Part shown: piece after piece, positions 1-5,230 of the stretch | Numbering within the stretch: the first letter of the stretch is position 1 | Layout: each line of letters begins with the position of its first letter | Assembly (NCBI GenBank): GCA_023247345.1 | Contig: JAHFGR010000035.1 | Coordinates: 1 to 9,758 of the forward strand | Reading direction: 5' to 3' | Origin: Microcaldota archaeon | GTDB taxonomy: Archaea > Micrarchaeota > Micrarchaeia > Anstonellales > Bilamarchaeaceae | Length of the DNA stretch: 9,758 nt | Notes under the pieces: generated by a model | What the model was told of the DNA's origin: nothing | The model's input: only the letters and a program-made list of their open reading frames with translations | Database searches by the model: none | Made by a program: the position numbers and the translations under genes

Positions 1-650
1 GTTTCAGCATTTGGCATATACCAACCATCTTTCTTGGGGAAATGGTCGATTTGATGAATTTTTTCATCAGTTATTTTTAGTTCGTATCGGTTATTTCCCA
101 AATCGATTAGTTCAAAGTCTGGGTACTCAACTACTAATGCACAATTTACCAGGGGGGTTGAGCTAGGGGGGTTACCCCCTGGCACTTGGAATTGTTTTGG
201 GACTTTGAATGAAATAGAATATTTTACTTTATTATACTCCCAAATAAATACAACCTCTCCTCTGAAAGGTCTATTTGAACCTTCATAAATAATTAAAGTG
301 CCAGTCCACACGGGATAGTTTTTTTCAAAGAATACTCTATCATCTGTTTTACTTAAAATTCCATCGTGAACATAGTTTGGAACGATCAGTTTACCTTCTC
401 TTTTAGCTAGTTCTAATGCTTGAAATAAATTTAAATCTTTATGAAACTCTATTACTTGTTTTACTATTTCTGGATCCATTGATCTTAGCATTTGCCTTGC
501 TCTTTTTACTTGTTCGGCATATGATTGACCTGTAACATCTGGTCGTCTTACTGCTTGATGCACTTCTGGATTAAATCTTTTGAATGGTTCACTTGCATGC
601 ATTCTATGGCTCATTGCCCAATGCCCATTGCTCACGGCTAATCTCTTCAT
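1..650 (-). CDS. Unrecognised protein, N-terminal part (gene runs off the left edge)
   Basis: An uninterrupted reading frame of 216 codons runs from an ATG at 650 to the window edge without a stop, so the C-terminus is missing. The N-terminal ~90 residues are charged and probably helical (Q/R/K-rich around VKRARQMLRSMDPE). The rest looks like beta strands with aromatic residues (YPVWTGTLIIYEG, FIWEYNKVKYSISF). I see no signal peptide, membrane segment or catalytic motif, and I do not recognise the family. The start is uncertain: ATGs at 614 and 602 are in frame, and codons 5-14 lie in a repetitive CATTGCCC-like stretch (609-635). A TTATTAAAA box about 28 bases upstream of 650 favours that start. 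A GC-rich palindrome at 149-182 is read in frame as a Pro/Gly/Ser linker (PGGNPPSSTPLV). It lies 58 bases downstream of ABCE1 on the same strand. That this is a real gene is likely from the long open frame alone; its function is unknown. Confidence 0.7.
   Translation of the reverse strand, partial: MKRLAVSNGHWAMSHRMHASEPFKRFNPEVHQAVRRPDVTGQSYAEQVKRARQMLRSMDPEIVKQVIEFHKDLNLFQALELAKREGKLIVPNYVHDGILSKTDDRVFFEKNYPVWTGTLIIYEGSNRPFRGEVVFIWEYNKVKYSISFKVPKQFQVPGGNPPSSTPLVNCALVVEYPDFELIDLGNNRYELKITDEKIHQIDHFPKKDGWYMPNAE
149..182. repeat. GC-rich palindrome inside a coding region
   Basis: The arms CCAGGGGG (149-156) and CCCCCTGG (175-182) are perfectly complementary. AGGGGGGTT occurs twice, at 151-159 and 165-173. 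A tighter hairpin, AGGGGG/CCCCCT with a GTTA loop, forms at 165-180. The element stands out from the AT-rich gene around it and keeps the frame, encoding a flexible Pro/Gly/Ser-rich linker. It resembles in kind the palindromic elements that insert in frame into genes, but no second copy is present in this window. Confidence 0.6.
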
Positions 651-673
651 GTTATTATTTAAGAAAGAAAGTG

Positions 674-682
674 TTTTAATAA
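674..682 (-). promoter_or_regulatory. Possible TATA box for the left-edge gene
   Basis: On the minus strand this reads TTATTAAAA, centred about 28 bases upstream of the ATG at 650. That is the spacing expected for a leaderless archaeal transcript. A second AT-rich candidate (CTTAAATAA, around 654-662) would suit the ATG at 614 instead. The call rests only on sequence and spacing; read-through from ABCE1 is also possible. Confidence 0.3.
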
Positions 683-708
683 CCTCGCATCGAGCTGAAA
701 ATTAGGAA

Positions 709-2463
709 TTAGGTATAATAATACTCTCCCTTTTGCTTTTGTTCCAAATCAAGCGAGCTACCGGGTTTATTTATTCTTGGCCGATACGTGTCTTTGTCTC
801 TGCGCATTGTTATTCCAGTAATTTTCAAGAATTTATTCATGCCATCTCGCTTATTCAAAGGCGCGCTTGCTTTTCCTTGCAAAGAACTTTCACCTTCAAA
901 AACTAAGAGACGATTAGCAATGGCATCGAGAAAAACAATATCGTGGTCAACTACAAAGGCAGATTTCTCGCTTTCTGTAATTATCTTTCTCAGGAGTTGT
1001 GCAAATTCAAATCGCTGTTCAATATCCAAAAACGCTGATGGTTCATCAAATAAATAGATGTCTGCGTTTTGAGATATCGCGAGTGTTAAAGCAACACGCT
1101 GCAACTCACCACCACTAAGCTCAGTGAGCTTCTTTTCCATAAACGCGCCAATTTTAAGCTTGCGCTTTGCGTCTTCAAATATAGCCATATTCAAACTCTG
1201 CGCAGAAAATACATCAATAACGAGCCGATCGTCAGCAGTTATATACTGCGGCTTGTAAGAAACTTTAAATTTCTTTAATTCTGTTTCATTACTTGGCTTT
1301 TCAACTCCGGCAAGCATTTTTATAAATAAAGACTTGCCAAGCGCATTCTTACCAACCAATCCGAGTATCTCGCCTTGACGAATATTTCCTTGCTCACCGA
1401 CAAATGAAAACCCATTGGCTTCTTCGAATTTTTTCTTTAATTCAGGATATGAAATTTTAATCGGAGATTTTATCTCGCTCTCGCTATGCTTGTTAAATGT
1501 CAGTTCGCGATCGCGAAAGCGCGTATTTTCTTCTCTTAAAAAGCCCTGTAGGTATTCGTTTATCCCAACACGAACATTTTTAACCCCTGAAACAATCCCG
1601 TATGTATTTTCTTCGCCATAAAAGATGTAAACGTAAGTACTGACATAATCAAGGATAGTAAGGTCATGTTCAGCTATTACAACCTGTTTCTTTTCTGAAA
1701 GCTCTTTTAAAATAACTGCTGAACGCAAGCGCTCTTCGATATCCAGATAATTAGTAAACTCATCGAAATAGTATATGTCTGCATTTTTTATGTAAGCAGT
1801 AGCCATGGCTACCTTTTGCAATTCACCGCCACTTAGTTGCGAGATTTCGCGATCAGTTATCTTGCTCAGGGAAAATAATTTAATTGCATTTTCAACCTCT
1901 TGCTTATTGCCTAAGGTCTCCAGCAATTTCCCAACTGTACCTTTGAATACATCTCGCAATCGATCAACGTGCTGTGGTTTATGACTTACTTTTAACTGCT
2001 TACCGATTTGAGAAAAATATCTTTGCTGCTCTAATGACAACTTCAAGAAAATTTCCGATTCTTTCATTTCTTTTTCAAATTCAGCAAAATTCGGCAATAT
2101 TTGCTTACCCAAGATTTTTAGCGCGGTTGTTTTCCCAATTCCGTTTTTGCCGACAAGCGAAACTGCACCTTCCTTTGGCAAAGGCAGGCCATAAAGTCTG
2201 AAAGTATTTATTGAATATTGGAAAATTGGTTTGCCAACTTCTTCAACCAGATTTATAATCGTAATGCAATCAACAGGGCATTTTTTAACGCACAGCGAGC
2301 AGCCTATGCATACCTCTTCGTATATGCGCGGGAATTTTGTATCCTCTTCTGTGATTATGCATTCTTCACCCATCCTATTCGGTGGGCAAACGTGCATGCA
2401 TACATAACCGCATTTCTCGCGAATACAAAGGTCGCGATCAATTACTGCTACTCTAGTTACCAT
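709..2463 (-). CDS. abce1: ABCE1 / Rli1 ribosome-recycling ATPase
   Basis: ABCE1 is a cytosolic twin-ATPase that splits ribosomes after termination or rescue, together with aRF1 or Pelota. The 584 residues match the family's usual size. The N-terminal iron-sulfur domain has cysteines at 13, 18, 22, 26, 35, 52, 55, 58, 62 and 66, including the CxxCxxCxxxC series, for two [4Fe-4S] clusters. NBD1 has Walker A GKNGIGKTT (105-113), signature LSGGELQ (210-216), Walker B ending D234-E235 and His266. NBD2 has Walker A GKNALGKS (371-378), signature LSGGELQ (449-455), Walker B ending D473-E474 and His507. The C-terminus carries the family's RRD...RPRINK and EQKQKGEYYY motifs, so the gene is complete. 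Oddities: the usual DEP after Walker B in NBD1 is DEF, and NBD2 has Ala-Leu in the P-loop where Gly-Ile is common. The catalytic acids and lysines are intact. The start fits the conserved N-terminus (VTRVAVIDRDLC). Confidence 0.97.
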   Translation of the reverse strand: MVTRVAVIDRDLCIREKCGYVCMHVCPPNRMGEECIITEEDTKFPRIYEEVCIGCSLCVKKCPVDCITIINLVEEVGKPIFQYSINTFRLYGLPLPKEGAVSLVGKNGIGKTTALKILGKQILPNFAEFEKEMKESEIFLKLSLEQQRYFSQIGKQLKVSHKPQHVDRLRDVFKGTVGKLLETLGNKQEVENAIKLFSLSKITDREISQLSGGELQKVAMATAYIKNADIYYFDEFTNYLDIEERLRSAVILKELSEKKQVVIAEHDLTILDYVSTYVYIFYGEENTYGIVSGVKNVRVGINEYLQGFLREENTRFRDRELTFNKHSESEIKSPIKISYPELKKKFEEANGFSFVGEQGNIRQGEILGLVGKNALGKSLFIKMLAGVEKPSNETELKKFKVSYKPQYITADDRLVIDVFSAQSLNMAIFEDAKRKLKIGAFMEKKLTELSGGELQRVALTLAISQNADIYLFDEPSAFLDIEQRFEFAQLLRKIITESEKSAFVVDHDIVFLDAIANRLLVFEGESSLQGKASAPLNKRDGMNKFLKITGITMRRDKDTYRPRINKPGSSLDLEQKQKGEYYYT

Positions 2464-2492
2464 AAGTATGATTCATAATAATAACGTAACCG

Positions 2493-2500
2493 CTTAAAAA
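2493..2500 (-). promoter_or_regulatory. TATA box upstream of ABCE1
   Basis: The minus strand reads AAAAGA followed by TTTTTAAG, a purine-rich BRE-like stretch plus a TATA-like box. It is centred about 34 bases before the ABCE1 ATG. Initiation ~26 bases downstream would give a leader of roughly 8 bases. This is a sequence-and-spacing prediction only. Confidence 0.45.
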
Positions 2501-2520
2501 TCTTTTCTAAGAAAACCCTG

Positions 2521-2611
2521 AAATTGCCGACGCAACCATTAGGCAGATTTAAGCGTTGAGTCTCTAATGGATTGACGAAATAACGATTTCATCAAATTTT
2601 GTCGGCATTTT
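2521..2611 (-). other. Candidate structured RNA or DNA element (three-way junction)
   Basis: The 230-base gap between ABCE1 and the upstream gene has no convincing gene. It holds three nested inverted repeats that are compatible with each other. The closing stem pairs 2525-2531 with 2601-2607 (TGCCGAC/GTCGGCA) and has three further A-T pairs beyond a mismatch. Inside are a hairpin at 2574-2593 (eight pairs on the minus strand, one G-U, loop CGTT) and a stem pairing 2536-2542 with 2564-2570 (CCATTAG/CTAATGG, 21-base loop). A TATA-like box at 2649-2658 would start a minus-strand transcript near 2628 that covers the element. It matches no RNA class I know. Individual 7-bp repeats of this kind occur by chance in AT-rich DNA, so confidence is moderate to low. 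Confidence 0.35.
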
Positions 2612-2648
2612 TTGCCCTGTCGACGAAGATTTCATAAGTAAAACGACG

Positions 2649-2658
2649 GATTTATAAG
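2649..2658 (-). promoter_or_regulatory. Possible TATA box for a transcript upstream of ABCE1
   Basis: The minus strand reads CTTATAAATC. The expected start is near 2628, inside the gene-free stretch. Transcription from here would either give ABCE1 a leader of about 165 bases or make a separate small RNA. Nothing else supports it. Confidence 0.35.
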
Positions 2659-2693
2659 AGTGGAAAATTATTAAGCGCTTACATAATAACTAA

Positions 2694-3287
2694 TTAAATG
2701 TTTTTACCTTTATTAAAATAAAACCAATAAACGATACCGAAAAGAATAAAGAGGATAACTAAAGGAATTACATACTGTGCATGTTCAATTTTCCCTTTTT
2801 CTAGATTATCCTGTTTTATTTCTCTTGGTTCTCCTATTTCTTCAATATTTGGATTCCTTTGTGTGCAGGCTTCTGAATCATAATATCTTAAATAAGAGCC
2901 CATCTGCAGATCTAAATCAATTACAGAATGATCAACTGGTCCAACATAGCCGGGTTGCATGCCATCAGAACCATTACAATAATCAACTCGTTCCGAAAAA
3001 GATATCGTAACTTTGTCTCCAATATTATAATTCCCTTTTAGATTCTTTGTTACTTCTATCTCAGCTTCACAGTGAGCAATACGCCCGTATTTAAAGTCTA
3101 TTTGGCCAGAAAATGGTTCGCAAATTCCATAATTAAAAGGCTCGCCACAACTTAAATTAACAACATAACCTTCAACTACATAGTCCGAACTATCTATGAA
3201 TTCCTGTTGGCTGCATGGCGGGATCGCAGCATTAATTAAACTAAATAAAGAAAAAACTAAAGCAATAAGAAAAAACTTAGACTTCAT
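2694..3287 (-). CDS. Secreted, C-terminally membrane-anchored Cys-rich protein, possible NTR/TIMP-like fold
   Basis: The 197-residue protein starts at the ATG at 3287. An in-frame ATG at 3332 would add 15 residues, but a CTTTATAAAG box lies 26 bases upstream of 3287, fitting a leaderless transcript, and the shorter form begins with a classic signal peptide (MKSKFFLIALVFSLFSLINA). The mature part has six cysteines (25, 47, 56, 73, 104, 141), enough for three disulfides, and sequons at N44 and N105. A single C-terminal membrane helix (about 172-191) ends in NKGKNI. The order Cys at the mature N-terminus, a YVVEGYVV strand, then ITVTKNLKG-like and GDKVTISF strands, then a GSYLRYY strand is reminiscent of NTR/TIMP-like OB-fold domains. 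That assignment is by eye and weak. The location outside the membrane is well supported; the function is unknown. Confidence 0.75.
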   Translation of the reverse strand: MKSKFFLIALVFSLFSLINAAIPPCSQQEFIDSSDYVVEGYVVNLSCGEPFNYGICEPFSGQIDFKYGRIAHCEAEIEVTKNLKGNYNIGDKVTISFSERVDYCNGSDGMQPGYVGPVDHSVIDLDLQMGSYLRYYDSEACTQRNPNIEEIGEPREIKQDNLEKGKIEHAQYVIPLVILFILFGIVYWFYFNKGKNI

Positions 3288-3308
3288 AAACAGTTTTAAA
3301 ATAAAAAA

Positions 3309-3318
3309 CTTTATAAAG
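3309..3318 (-). promoter_or_regulatory. TATA box (CTTTATAAAG) for the secreted Cys-rich protein
   Basis: A perfect palindromic TATA-like box is centred 26 bases upstream of the ATG at 3287. This is the standard archaeal TATA-to-start distance, so transcription probably begins at or next to that ATG. This decides between the two possible start codons. Confidence 0.6.
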
Positions 3319-3347
3319 TGTTTAGCGTACATAAGAATGAATTAAAT

Positions 3348-3470
3348 GGCCTACAGGGCCCAGTCTATATAAGACGAAGTCAATATAGACGCTATTTATC
3401 GACTAACCGATAAACGCGCCCATTGTTGCTCTAAGCAACAATATGCATATTGTCCAAAGCTTTGGACAAT
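3348..3470. repeat. Left hairpin array
   Basis: Five hairpins lie end to end between two divergent promoters. They are 3348-3360 (GGCCT/GGGCC, one G-T pair); 3363-3390 (arms GTCTATAT/ATATAGAC, with an inner GAC/GTC); 3395-3414 (TTTATCG/CGATAAA); 3422-3442 (ATTGTTGCT/AGCAACAAT, loop CTA); and 3449-3470, a perfect 22-base palindrome with arms ATTGTCCAAAG/CTTTGGACAAT. The last two belong to the same family as the right array and each has an inverted copy there. If the two predicted TATA boxes are right, this stretch is upstream of both transcripts, which argues for a DNA-level role rather than an RNA terminator. Confidence 0.85.
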
Positions 3471-3490
3471 CATGACTCTTTGAAGTTCTC
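3441..3490 (-). repeat. Left copy of a 50-base inverted repeat flanking the Alba-DUF92-nucleotidyltransferase segment
   Basis: Read on the minus strand, this matches 5181-5230 at 47 of 50 positions. It contains ATATGCATAT, the 22-base palindrome, and a relic of a gene end. The minus strand at 3490-3470 reads GAG AAC TTC AAA GAG TCA TGA, i.e. ENFKES-stop. The nucleotidyltransferase ends ENSKES-stop in the same frame. Confidence 0.9.
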
Positions 3491-3500
3491 GACGACTTTA

Positions 3501-3508
3501 TTATAAAG
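3501..3508 (+). promoter_or_regulatory. TATA box for the Alba gene
   Basis: TTATAAAG lies about 36 bases upstream of the Alba ATG, giving a predicted start near 3530. That leaves a leader of roughly 10 bases which would just include, or narrowly miss, the AGGAG at 3528-3532. The exact start is uncertain. The box lies immediately right of the inverted repeat, so inversion of the segment would carry this promoter with it. Confidence 0.5.
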
Positions 3509-3527
3509 AAAAAATCTAAGAAAATAC

Positions 3528-3532
3528 AGGAG
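3528..3532 (+). promoter_or_regulatory. Ribosome binding site of Alba
   Basis: AGGAG, eight bases before the ATG at 3541, matches the archaeal anti-Shine-Dalgarno complement. It supports the start chosen for Alba and a leadered transcript. Confidence 0.6.
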
Positions 3533-3540
3533 TTGATTAA

Positions 3541-3852
3541 ATGGAAGGAGAAGGACACACAGTAAAACAAGTAGTTGATAGAAAAGATGACAACACAATA
3601 TACGTAGGTAAAAAGAGACCGATGAGCTATGTATTAGCAGTTGTTACTCAGTTCAACAACGGTGCAAACGAAGTAATAATTAAGGCACGAGGAAAGACAA
3701 TATCAATGGCGGTAGATGTAGAACAGATAGTAAAAAACAGATTTATGCCTGGGTCTAAAACAAAGTCCATAGAGACTAAAACTGAAGAACTAACCTCAGA
3801 AGACGGATCTATGAATAAAGTTTCCGCTATAGAGATAGTATTAGTAAGATAA
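3541..3852 (+). CDS. albA: Alba family DNA/RNA-binding chromatin protein
   Basis: Alba is a small, abundant archaeal protein that coats DNA and also binds RNA, usually as a dimer. The 103-residue product has the full family pattern: IYVGKKRPMSYVLAVVTQF near the N-terminus, with the nucleic-acid-binding lysine pair at K24-K25; then NEVIIKARGKTISMAVD; EQIVKNRFMP; and the closing strands VSAIEIVLVR. It is about ten residues longer than typical Alba at the N-terminus (MEGEGHTVKQVVDRKD). An AGGAG site upstream supports the start. It is the first gene of the only plus-strand group in the window and sits directly beside the left palindrome array. A chromatin protein beside DNA palindromes is suggestive but proves no link. 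In many archaea Alba is autonomous, so a functional tie to the two membrane/sugar genes behind it is not assumed. Confidence 0.96.
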   Translation: MEGEGHTVKQVVDRKDDNTIYVGKKRPMSYVLAVVTQFNNGANEVIIKARGKTISMAVDVEQIVKNRFMPGSKTKSIETKTEELTSEDGSMNKVSAIEIVLVR

Positions 3853-3868
3853 TTTCTTTTTTTATTTT
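3853..3868 (+). terminator. T-rich tract after Alba, possible partial terminator
   Basis: TTTCTTTTTTTATTTT directly follows the Alba stop. Archaeal RNA polymerase terminates at U-rich stretches without needing a hairpin, so this may lower expression of the DUF92 gene relative to Alba. Confidence 0.5.
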
Positions 3869-3875
3869 AGTTCGT

Positions 3876-3880
3876 GAGGT
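3876..3880 (+). promoter_or_regulatory. Ribosome binding site of the DUF92 gene
   Basis: GAGGT ends six bases before the ATG at 3887 and matches the AGGAGGTGATC complement of 16S rRNA. It supports that start. Confidence 0.6.
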
Positions 3881-3886
3881 TAAATT

Positions 3887-4504
3887 ATGCCAGTAATGTT
3901 AGACAAACAAGGTTTGATATTAGCATTATTGATGGGTGTTGCAGTTTACTATTTTGGAGGAGTTAAATATCTGGCATTGATGCTTATTTTTCTTTTTTTC
4001 GCTGTTGCCGCTACTAAATATGAAAACAGAAAAAAGAGAGAGATGGGAATTTACGAGCATGAAAGAAGTTGGGAAAATGTTTTTTCAAATGGTCTTTTGC
4101 CAACATTACTGGCGATATTATCTTCTGACATAGGACCGATACCATATATAACAAGCGTTGCTGCAGTAACTGCGGATAAGTTCGGATCAGAGCTAGGAGT
4201 ACTTTCTGATAAACCGATATCTCTTGAAAACCTAAAACCAGCAAGACCGGGAAAAAGCGGAGCTATAAGCGTTTTGGGATTGATTGTATCGCTAGCTGGC
4301 GGAACGTTGATTGGATTAGCGGCGATGTTTATTTTTAAGATTAACCCAACAAAAGCATTGTTTATTGGTATAGCAGGACTAGTTGGTTCTTTAGTAGATA
4401 GCATTTTTGGCGTTCTGGAAGAGCGAGGAATCGGGACAAAGGGAACGACAAACTTTATATGCTCATTAACTGGAGCTCTAATAGGATATTATTTTATCAG
4501 GTGA
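3887..4504 (+). CDS. DUF92 (TMEM19/VTE6-like) integral membrane protein, possible polyprenyl-phosphate kinase
   Basis: The 205-residue hydrophobic protein has about six membrane segments and the conserved DUF92 signatures: RSWENVFSNG (60-69), ADKFGSELG (96-104, acidic residues D97 and E102), RPGKSGAISVLG (120-131), GSLVDSIFGVLEERG (167-181) and TNF (188-190). The plant member VTE6 phosphorylates phytyl phosphate. The archaeal family is not well characterised, so a polyprenyl-phosphate kinase role is inference. Isoprenoid and dolichol-linked glycan genes lie to the right, which fits. It is shorter than many relatives, having fewer N-terminal membrane helices, but the conserved core is complete. 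It has its own GAGGT site 34 bases after Alba. Its stop (TGA, 4502-4504) lies inside the ribosome binding site of the next gene, so the two are translationally coupled. Confidence 0.88.
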   Translation: MPVMLDKQGLILALLMGVAVYYFGGVKYLALMLIFLFFAVAATKYENRKKREMGIYEHERSWENVFSNGLLPTLLAILSSDIGPIPYITSVAAVTADKFGSELGVLSDKPISLENLKPARPGKSGAISVLGLIVSLAGGTLIGLAAMFIFKINPTKALFIGIAGLVGSLVDSIFGVLEERGIGTKGTTNFICSLTGALIGYYFIR

Positions 4505-4506
4505 TC
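4499..4506 (+). promoter_or_regulatory. Strong ribosome binding site deciding a TTG start
   Basis: AGGTGATC is an eight-base match to the complement of the archaeal 16S 3' end. It overlaps the DUF92 stop codon and is followed by GA and then TTG at 4509. No in-frame ATG or GTG lies before the conserved glycine motif, so this site supports TTG as the nucleotidyltransferase start. Confidence 0.7.
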
Positions 4507-4508
4507 GA

Positions 4509-5201
4509 TTGAAAACGTTCGTACTTTGCGGTGGGGGGGGGACAAGATTAAGACCTTATACATTAACAGCACCAAAACCAATGTTGTTGATGGCAGGTAA
4601 GCCAATATTATATTACATAGTCGAAAATTTGAAGAAAAACGGAATAGGCGAACTTATACTAACTATCGGATATCTGAAAGAAAAAATAACTGACTACTTT
4701 AAAGATGGCAAAGGATTTGGCTTGAGTATAGACTATCTTGTTGAAAATGAACCGAAAAAAACTGCAGGTTCAATATTGCCTAAAAAAAATCAGATAAAGG
4801 AAACTTTTGTAGTTGTAATGGGCGATACGATGAATGATATTAATTTAAGAGAGATGATAAATGAGCATAAGAAGAATAAGGCGATGGCGACGATATGCGT
4901 TATTAATCATAAAACGCAAGTAGAATACGGTGTTGTTAAAGTGAAGGATCAGATTGTAGAACAGTTTATAGAAAAACCTGTTATCGAGCATTATATTAAC
5001 GCAGGCACATACATATTCGAGCCAGAAATTTTTGATTATATAAAAGATAAGGAAGATTTTGCAAAGGACGTCTTTCCGCGCTTGCTAAAGGCAGGTAAGA
5101 AAATTCATGTTTATATTCATAAGGGAAAATGGCAGGATATAGGTAGAATAAGCGATTATGAGAAATTAAAGGAAGAAATGGAGAACTCGAAAGAGTCATG
5201 A
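4509..5201 (+). CDS. Sugar-1-phosphate nucleotidyltransferase (NTP_transferase family)
   Basis: This cytosolic enzyme joins a sugar-1-phosphate to an NTP, making the activated sugar for glycosyltransferases. The 230 residues cover the whole catalytic domain: GGGGTRLRP (8-16, nucleotide binding), KPM (23-25), TAGSI (85-89), VVMGD with metal ligand D106, EYGVV (139-143), EKP (155-157), NAGTYIF (164-170) and WQDIG (208-212, second metal acid D210). It lacks the left-handed beta-helix tail of GlmU-type enzymes. Whether the sugar is glucose, mannose, GlcNAc or another cannot be read by eye. Translation starts at TTG from a strong ribosome binding site overlapping the DUF92 gene end. Two oddities stand out. 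A run of nine Gs encodes the catalytic glycines, and the last six codons plus stop belong to the 50-base inverted repeat. The product could feed the dolichol-linked pathway encoded to the right. Confidence 0.93.
   Translation: MKTFVLCGGGGTRLRPYTLTAPKPMLLMAGKPILYYIVENLKKNGIGELILTIGYLKEKITDYFKDGKGFGLSIDYLVENEPKKTAGSILPKKNQIKETFVVVMGDTMNDINLREMINEHKKNKAMATICVINHKTQVEYGVVKVKDQIVEQFIEKPVIEHYINAGTYIFEPEIFDYIKDKEDFAKDVFPRLLKAGKKIHVYIHKGKWQDIGRISDYEKLKEEMENSKES
4533..4541 (+). repeat. Nine-G homopolymer in the catalytic motif
   Basis: Codons GGT GGG GGG GGG (residues 8-11) form a G9 run beginning 24 bases into the gene. Elsewhere this AT-rich gene mostly uses GGA, GGC or GGT for glycine. Gain or loss of one G would shift the frame immediately and remove the enzyme, as in slipped-strand contingency loci. 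The run is seen directly; switching is inference. Confidence 0.85.
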
Positions 5202-5230
5202 ATGTCCAAAGCTTTGGACAATATGCATAT
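5181..5230 (+). repeat. Right copy of the 50-base inverted repeat
   Basis: Matches the reverse complement of 3441-3490 with mismatches only at 5188, 5189 and 5202. It spans the last six codons and stop of the nucleotidyltransferase (ENSKES), an 18-base perfect palindrome (5203-5220) and ATATGCATAT (5221-5230). Identity stops sharply on both sides. Confidence 0.9.

Noticed and set aside
2574..2607. C/D box sRNA (a TGATGA C-box-like motif on the minus strand)
   Set aside because: The motif lies in a hairpin arm and no CTGA D box or second box pair is properly placed.
2564..2635. A 23-residue reading frame on the minus strand upstream of ABCE1
   Set aside because: The nearest TATA-like box predicts a start inside the frame, there is no ribosome binding site, and the stretch is better explained by its inverted repeats.
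3288..3332. Upstream ATG at 3332 for the secreted Cys-rich protein
   Set aside because: The TATA box CTTTATAAAG lies between it and the ATG at 3287, at the spacing expected for 3287, and the shorter form gives the cleaner signal peptide.
3441..5230. Composite transposon or insertion sequence
   Set aside because: The segment holds housekeeping-type genes and no transposase or recombinase, and I see no target-site duplication; inversion between repeats explains the layout better.
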